From NCBI GenBank assembly GCA_028826165.1, contig JAPDFW010000052.1, forward strand, positions 1 through 39,306: a stretch of 39,306 nucleotides of DNA, read 5' to 3'. The stretch comes from Anaeramoeba ignava. Taxonomy: Eukaryota > Metamonada > Anaeramoebidae. The notes beneath the pieces are model-generated. The model did not search any database. It was not told the DNA's origin and saw only the letters and a list, made by a program, of their open reading frames with translations. Below are positions 32,401-39,306 of the stretch, one piece after another; within the stretch, counting starts at the first letter, position 1, and the number at the start of each line of letters is the position of its first letter. The position numbers were made by a program, and so were the translations under genes.

Positions 32401-35400
32401 ATAAAATTATTTATAAAATTATTTATAAAATTATTTATAAAATTATTTATAAAATTATTTATAAAATTAAATATAAAATTATTTATAAAATTATAAAATT
32501 TTTAATAGGAAAAAGAAAGAAGAGTTTGGTTTTTTAACTTTGCAAAAATTCTCCTTTTAGAAAAAAACCAAAATTTAATCGAAACAAATTCTTCTCTTTT
32601 AAAAACTTTCATTTCAAATACAAAACAATTCCAATCTTTACTTGATTCAGGAGAAATTTATCCCTTTGAATTACTTTTAGAAACTATTTATCTTTTATTT
32701 AAATTAAAAAATTTAACTTTTTCAGGTTTAATTTCTCAAATTTTTTTATTCAGAAAAAAAAAACAAAGACAAAATAATATTTATCAAGTTTTTATTTGAA
32801 TTGATTTAGAAATTAATTTAAATGAATATCAGAATTTTTATGTTTCTCTTCCAATGTTTAAAATAATAACAAAATCAGTTTATAATCGAGAAATTATTTT
32901 AAAAACTGGAGCTGTTCAAATTATTTTTGACTTATTTGAAATTGCAAATCAAATAAAAGAACTCAAAAAATTTGAAAATGTAATTATATTTATAAAGTTT
33001 TCTAAAATTTATCAATTTTTACTTTCTTTTTTTTTTTTTAGGATTTAATTAAATCGATTCATTCAATTCAATTTTCGGAATTTTTCTTATCAAATATTTG
33101 CTCAATACTTTTAAACTTTTTAGATGCAAATAATACTTCTATTAATAAATATAAATGGATGGAAAATGGGAAATTAATTCCATTATTAATAAGTAAATTT
33201 TAATTTTAATTTTAATTTTAATTTTAATCTTAATTTAAAAAAAAATTGTTTTTTTTTTGTTAGGTTTATTTAATCAAAGTTTTCGAATCTCAAATAATTC
33301 TTTATGCACTCTAGTTCATTATAAAAATGAAATGAAATTTTTGAAAATATTTCAAGTTTTAATTCAACAAAAAATTATCAAAGATGATCCAACTTTGGAA
33401 ATTTCAGATTTATTAATTAAAACATTTAATCCACCCAATTTTGAAAAACCAATAATTGGAGATATCGATACTTTTTACAAACTTTACAAAATCAAATTCG
33501 ATATTTTCAAAAGAAAATCAAAATCTCAATTTAGATGAAAATAATCAGGAACAGAATGATATTTCTTTTCAAATTAAACAAAATGCTCATTTAACTCGAA
33601 TTTTTGTTATTGAAATACTCGAAAATTTAATTGTTAAATATCCTCATTTAATTTACCAAATTGGACAGAAAAATTCAATCACAATTTTAGTTGATTATAT
33701 TTTATCAATTATCGTCACTTTTTCATCCAAAGATATTTTTAACAAAAAACAAAGTGATGAAGAAAAAAACAATTCAAACAATTTAAATGATAATAAGCAA
33801 GTTTTGGATTCAGAAAAACTTCCAGAAAAACTCAATTTTGATATGGAAAAATCTCCTTTTTCTTGCTTCCAATATTACAACTCAAAATATAATATTATTC
33901 AACTTGATTTATCAAGTCTTTCTTTTGACAATCTATTTTCAAACCAAATATTTTCTCGTCTTTTCCAAGCCATTTCGCAATTTTATGAATCAATTTATAA
34001 AATTGAACTCCAACAACAAGAAAAACAAAAAGAACAGCAAAACAACCAACAAAATATTCAGGAAAATAAGCAAGAAATTCAAAATTTTTATTTTTCTCAG
34101 CGATTTTTCAGCATTTTTATCGGTATTTTCAAACCCGATTTCCGCAAAAACATCTATGAATCAAGTAGCGCGTGATTACATTTCAAATATCAATCCAGAA
34201 ATCCAATTTTATATTCTTTTAGAAACTGAAAAATTATTCAGAAAAAAAGTTCTTTCTTTCATCAAAATGAGTGATTTTTGGAGATTATTTTTTACAAAAT
34301 ATTTTTATTGCCGATTGAATCCAGTAAATTTGTTTTAATCAGAAAAAAAAGCAAACAAGCATATTAATTCATATGAATGTTGTTTTTTTTTTGTTTCTTT
34401 TTTTGTTTAGGATTGGAATGAAAATTTTCAACCAGAACTTTTTATTGAATTGAAAAATTATCTTTTTTATTCACTTTGGACGATCACAACTTCATCATCA
34501 CAAATTTATTTTGAAGACACTATTATTTTTCTGTTTGAATTTGCACTCCAAAATGAAACAAATTTGCAGATAATTATGGATATTTTTTCGATTATTTACC
34601 AAATTCTTGATTTCAATGAAAAACACGATCAATTCCCATTAACAAATATTATAAATTCTTCTGGAATAACATCAACTTCACAAATTGTGTATAATTTGCA
34701 TTATTTGCATTTTTTATATCGCAAATCTATTCAAGAAAACGGAAATGAGCACAATGATCCACAACAATTTACGGAAGTTAGATATTTGGTGTTTGGGGTT
34801 TTTAATTGTTTACTTTCAAATTATTTCCCATCAATCAATAAGAAAAGGGAACTTAAATACCAAATTTATTCAGATATTATCACAATGAAAACATTATTAA
34901 ACTTGATTTATGAGCCTGAAACAAGGGAATTTGCTTTGAATATTTTGGAGAAGTTACTTTCTTTGGATCAATTCCAAACAAGCACTGCCAGCAATAATCT
35001 GCTAATCCATTCAATTATCAAAACTGTATCTGATATTGCAACCCAATCAAAGCCTGAGCAAATGAGAATATTTCAAATCACGCCAGAAGGTTTGATCGAA
35101 AATATTATGCAAATTTTTGCGAGAGTTATGAAGCAATATCCAAAATTTATTCAGATATTTGATACGGAGTATTTCTTCAAAGAAATGCAATCAATAATTG
35201 CGAATCCAAACATTTTTCAGCATCTTGTCTTCATATTATTTGATGTTTTCACTGTTTTGTTCCGCAATCAACGGAAAATTGTGACGTTGTTCAAAGACAT
35301 CATCAACTTCGATAAATTTGCAGAATATGTTAAGCAGATAAAAACTGAGGATAACCAATCTCGGTTATTTGAGTTCATGATGAATATGCTTGTTTATGAA

Positions 35401-38400
35401 GATGAGTTTTCAGTGGAAAATAATTTTATGATCCAAAACACAAACATTATAATCACGCTTTTCAAGATTTTCTTGCTTCCAAATAACGAGATTGCATCAA
35501 GAATTCTCGACATTTTCTCAACAATTTGCCAAAAATCAACGCATGTTTGTTCATGTTGCTCAAATAGCGGGCTTTGTTTTTATCTCATTTCCTCAGTGCC
35601 AAATTTCAAAAACAACCAAGAAAATCTCGGCAAAATGATCAAGTTGATTGTGATTATTGGGAAACATAGAATCAAAGTGAAAGAATTAAAGTTAATGCTC
35701 CAAATCATGGATAAATATCAAGGAGAGTTTTCCAAAATATTTATAGGGATTCTCCACGAATTGTCCCGAAAATTAACTGATGGTCCGAATTCGTTTTTTG
35801 ACTTCAACGGATATTCGTCGCGGTTAAAATTGCCATATATTGAGCAATGGCCATCAGTTCATGGCTATTCGTTTTGCACTTGGTTGAGGATGGAGAAATT
35901 TTCTAAAGGAAGAGTCAGAATATATTCACTAAGAAACGAAAAGAAAGAAGGATTTGAATTATTTTTCCGGTTTAGTCGAAGAAAAACAGAAAATTTCAAT
36001 ATTTTTGATAATGATGATAATAATGATAATAATGATAACAATGATAATAATAAACAAGGAAAGAGCAAATCATTCCAGATCATTGATGATTATATCAACA
36101 ACATCAATGAGTTGCAAAATGAACCTGAAATTGGAGATGGAAACGAAACGGATATAAAGCTTTATTATCGCGTTATTATTGGGAAAAATCGAGATGAATT
36201 TTCCGTTAATTTTTCACCTTCGATCGAAAATTGGCATTTTTTGGTTGTTACACATCAAAACACACGCAAAAACATAGGGGAGTTGAAAATATATGTTGAT
36301 GGAGGAGAAGTGGTTTACAACTCATCAATCCAATATCCAAAAGTAAATAATCTCAGATTCAATTACATTGGAAGAAGTGGGTCTAAAATCCCGAACAGTT
36401 ATTTATGCGGACAATTGGGCGCAATCCATTTTTTCAGCGATGTTCTCGCAAAAGAACAAGTGCAAGCCATGTTTTCTTTGGGAGCGAATTATCTCCCTCT
36501 TTTGGATCGGATGGAGATTGTCAGAACAAGAATGGAAAATCGAAGTGAAAGAAACTTGGAGGAAATGAAGCAAAATATGGAATTGCTTTCTCACGCCAAT
36601 TTCGCAAGCAAGATGCTTATCAGCTATAATATAAAGGCTTCTGACGAGCATTTTTGCTTTGATCAATTGACCCAAAATGTGTCAAGTAGCATGAATGCAA
36701 GAATTGTTGATATTGTTAAAAGTGTGACAGGCACAATCCACGAGATTATTTACTGTATTGGCGGAATGAGCGAGTTTTATTTGCTGATTGACCGCATTTT
36801 CCAAAATGATTTAAATAATTTTTCAGATGTTTTCGAGCAAATCTTCGAGACAATTTCCAATTTGCTGATTCATTCGCACCTGAATCAAGAGGAAGTTGCC
36901 AATTCGAGAGGGTTTTTAGTTTTGAGCTTGATATTCCAAAAAATTCCAAGTGCAAAAATAACACTAAAAATTATGAAAATGTGCAAAAAAATTATCAAAT
37001 CAACTTATAATGCCAAATTTCTAAGACACTTCATCCACGATTTTTTGCTGAATTACGACAATTGGATATATTGCAGTTATGAAATTCAACGAAAACTTGC
37101 GATGATTATAAAATTCATTATCAAATATGCAACACAAAACCACACAAAACAAGCATTTCGCCTTGCAATTATAGAAATTGAAGATCTGGTCGCGATAATT
37201 CGCTCTTATTTATGGACAAAACCGGAAGCGTATTATCAACGCGCAGAAAAACACGAGAAAAAAAGCAAAAAAACAGGCAAAACAATTGGAAAAAAACCGC
37301 AAAATGAGGAAATTATCAAATTACAGAAAATATACTTCCAAATTATCGAGTTGCTGCTAAATTTCGAATTTACTCAAGCGCAATTCAAGGTTTTGATCAG
37401 AAATTGTCTTCATTTCCAAGACGCGAAAATGGTTGTTGCGTTGCTGCAAATTGTTTTCCGAATTATCCACAAGAACATTTATCGGTATATCGGATTTTTG
37501 AAGAACATGAACTATTTCGATCCGTTTTTACTTCTTATGGGGAACGAAAACGAGAATGTCCGCGATTTGTCGCTGAAAATAGCGTGCAGTATCCATATCG
37601 GTGTGATCAAGAAAAGAGAGGAGCAAAAAAGAACCATTTTTGAGGAGGAAATTGGGGTCTGCTCAATTTGCAAGAAGTTTTCTCAATTTCCAATGTCAAT
37701 CTCAATTGTCTCCACATTGTTCCACTTTTTGACTTATATGGAAGGAGCATACCAATTTGCAAAAGATAGAATCCAAAGAAATTATCATCAAAAACCCAAA
37801 ATTCTCAAGTGTCTTCTTGGCTGGGCCAGAGAGAAAACAGCGAATTGGGGAGCAAATATTACAGAGAGAATATTCTGTATTTAATAAGGAATAAGAAAAT
37901 CAACAGAAAATTGTTTCAATACAGCAAAACTGGCCAAATTGGATGTTCAGCGCAATGGCAACTGAAGAAATTGGCAATCAATCAAAACCAAGAAAAATGC
38001 GTTTATATTTGAGACAATATCGCGCATTTTGCTGCATTGTTCTCGTCAATGAAGAGCATGTTTGCGATAATTCGTTCAACAAAATCATTTTTATTCTTCA
38101 TCAGAAGAGATCTCAACGAGATGAATCTTGTCGGCAAAATTTTTGATATGTTATTAACCCAAATTCCGCAAAAACTTGACAAAAATTCACCAGAAATGTT
38201 TCGATGATGAATCGAAGAAGTTTTCGCTTCAAAACAAAAATGAATTTCCAAACCATACTCATTAAAACATATCCAACGTTCCTGAAGAACATTGGCGAAT
38301 TTATTGTTTGTATTTGCAATTCTTCTCTTTATAAATCGTTTGTGAAGAATCAGAGTTTCACATTAACGTATGGATTTTCCGAGACACAAAAAGGATATAC

Positions 38401-39306
38401 CATTGGATCTGATCCACAAAATCGTGGATTTTTCAGACAATTATGGATTTATTTGGAATGACTTGAATTTTGGTGATCCAATTATATCCGATTCAGTTTT
38501 TCCATTTCCTCTTTAATTTACTGCTGATATACATCAGTGAATACGGATCCCCAGAACCTCGATTTGAAAGTCTTGGGATTTTTGCGTTTTGTGAGCAAAA
38601 AGCGAGAATGTTTTGTCATCATTTCTCATGCAATCAAATGCTTTGGTTCGTTTTCGGAAAAAGGAGATTCCTCAACAGAAGTGAAGGTTTGAACCAGTTT
38701 GTTTACAATTTATTGCAGGAGTTTTATCCTCAAACCTCGCACAAACTGCTTGATCAAGAAAAACCCTGTTTTTAGGCAAAAACGGCGAAATATTAGACAA
38801 TGCAAACAAACCTTTTACAATTTCATTTCTTCTTGAAAATCCAAAAATGGCAGTAATATGTCATTTCCAATATATTAAATCAATGTCAGATCAATTTATG
38901 GATAAAATGTTTGAATGGAAACTCAAGTTGGTTTCCGAATTGATTGACAAATTTTCGCGCTACGAACAGGTAATTAACAACCTGGAAAAGGAGCATGAAC
39001 AGGAAACTTATAAATTGGATATTTTGATCAAAGATTTTGGAGTCGAAATGGATCGATTGGAAAAACAGTTTTCTGCATCAGGAAAAATTGTATCAACAAA
39101 GGAAAATCATATCCAAAAGAAGATGGATCGCATCGTAGAATAATTAATTGATCCAAAAAGGGAAATGGAGGAGAACAAAAACGCAAAATACATTGAAACT
39201 AAATAATTCCAAGATCGCGCGAAGAAGAAGAAAATTGGGAAAGCTGTAATGCATTGGGGCAGTGATTGTTCCCCTGTGAACTCCTCTGATCCTCCTCCTG
39301 ACCTCC
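29443..39306 (+). CDS. BEACH/neurobeachin-family protein, N-terminal part (window-truncated)
   Basis: BEACH proteins are large scaffolds of membrane traffic and autophagy. Exons: 29443-29610, 32509-32725, 32810-32979, 33042-33192, 33264-34323 and 34411 onward; all junctions are GT-AG and keep phase. Exon 5 needs two single-base deletions (A-run 33509-33512 and near 34168-34173). The long exon 6 frame (to 37884) has an armadillo-like helical region, then a concanavalin-like domain at about 35830-36490: VHGYSFCTWLRMEKFSKGR, NWHFLVVTHQ, LKIYVDGGEV, YIGRSG, CGQLGAIHFFSDVL. A DUF4704-like stretch follows (IIYCIGGMSEFYLLIDRI; NENVRDLSLKIACSIHIG). This order is that of neurobeachin/LRBA/LvsA proteins. 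PH, BEACH and WD40 parts would lie beyond the window. After 37.8 kb the frame is broken repeatedly. Confidence 0.85.
29611..32508 (+). repeat. 2.9 kb (ATTATTTATAAA)n satellite intron of the BEACH gene
   Basis: This 2898-base intron begins gtttcatttc and ends tttttaatag. Apart from the ends it is a 12-base array ATTATTTATAAA with ATTAATTATAAA and ATTAAATATAAA variants. By eye there are only three internal G bases (about 29891, 31188, 31447). Splicing joins KIEN to EKERRVWFFNFAKIL in phase 0. The 5' border is less secure than the 3' border because the GT context is weak. Ile/Tyr/Lys and Phe/Leu/Ile/Lys ORFs within it are satellite translations. Confidence 0.85.
37885..39306 (+). other. Frame-broken tail of the BEACH gene
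   Basis: Coding character persists to the window end but no frame stays open for more than about 100 codons. In-family pieces appear in different frames: ENQQKIVSIQQNWPNWMFSAM-like text near 37900-37965, NEMNLVGKIFDMLLTQIPQK near 38120-38180, KIVDFSDNYGFIWNDLNFGD near 38420-38485, LKVLGFLRFVSKKRECFVII near 38565-38625, and a coiled coil (38847-39143). The base composition is less AT-rich than elsewhere. Either the assembly is poor at a contig edge or this copy is decaying; the intact 1144-codon frame just before it favours poor sequence. Confidence 0.6.

Noticed and set aside
29611-32508. CRISPR array, centromere or telomere
   Set aside because: Units are 12 bases without spacers, not telomere-like, and the tract is bounded by GT and AG between exons that join in frame.
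1467-34173. Euplotes-like programmed +1 frameshifting
   Set aside because: Breaks are not located at AAA-TAA or AAA-TAG and the zero-frame stops fall at varying distances downstream.
1-39306. Transposons or integrated viral genes
   Set aside because: I found no transposase, integrase, reverse transcriptase or capsid-like protein and no long terminal inverted repeats.

Overview
The window is nuclear DNA from a very AT-rich protist. Genes are split by many short GT-AG introns, TAA and TGA act as stops, and proteins carry long Asn/Gln/Glu/Lys runs. The mix of genes (RNF213-like AAA+ giant, BEACH protein, NECAP, Rab, ATG17-like scaffold, SMG8, GYF protein, bZIP) fits a free-living eukaryote with rich membrane traffic. 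The low-complexity style reminds me of Anaeramoeba; that is a guess from memory, not a match I could test.

Layout. 1-9558 (-): RNF213-like AAA+ protein cut by the window start. 9899-11473 (-): short SMG8 homologue, five exons. 11572-12059 (+): small CHCH-like protein. 12.2-13.39 kb: tandem repeats leading into a GYF-domain protein (to 14524, +) with an eIF4E-binding-type motif. 14589-14720 (+): tiny ORF. 14780-16281 (-): bZIP factor, divergent from NECAP (16506-19828, +, six exons). 20307-22177 (+): ATG17/FIP200-like scaffold followed by a 12-base-unit array. 23409-23479 (-): tRNA-Pro(CGG). 23670-25636 (-): Rab5/22-type GTPase with a 1.3 kb intron. 25919-29233 (-): membrane-anchored, repeat-rich protein with one C-terminal calponin-homology domain. 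29443 to the end (+): BEACH/neurobeachin-family protein whose first intron is 2.9 kb of satellite.

Two themes stand out. First, several introns are filled almost entirely with their own simple satellite (RNF213, NECAP introns 1 and 4, Rab, BEACH), and the sense strand of these is nearly free of G, so they hold almost no cryptic GT or AG. Two of these introns split the P-loop glycine codon of an NTPase. Read as ORFs, these satellites give false proteins on both strands. Second, many genes are broken by single-base frame shifts, mostly one surplus base and often in an A-run of the sense strand. I read these as assembly errors unless RNA data say otherwise, and describe the genes across them.

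NECAP, Rab, the ATG17-like scaffold and the BEACH protein all belong to endocytic or autophagic traffic, and SMG8 and the GYF protein to mRNA surveillance or translational repression; nothing in the sequence shows that these neighbours act together.
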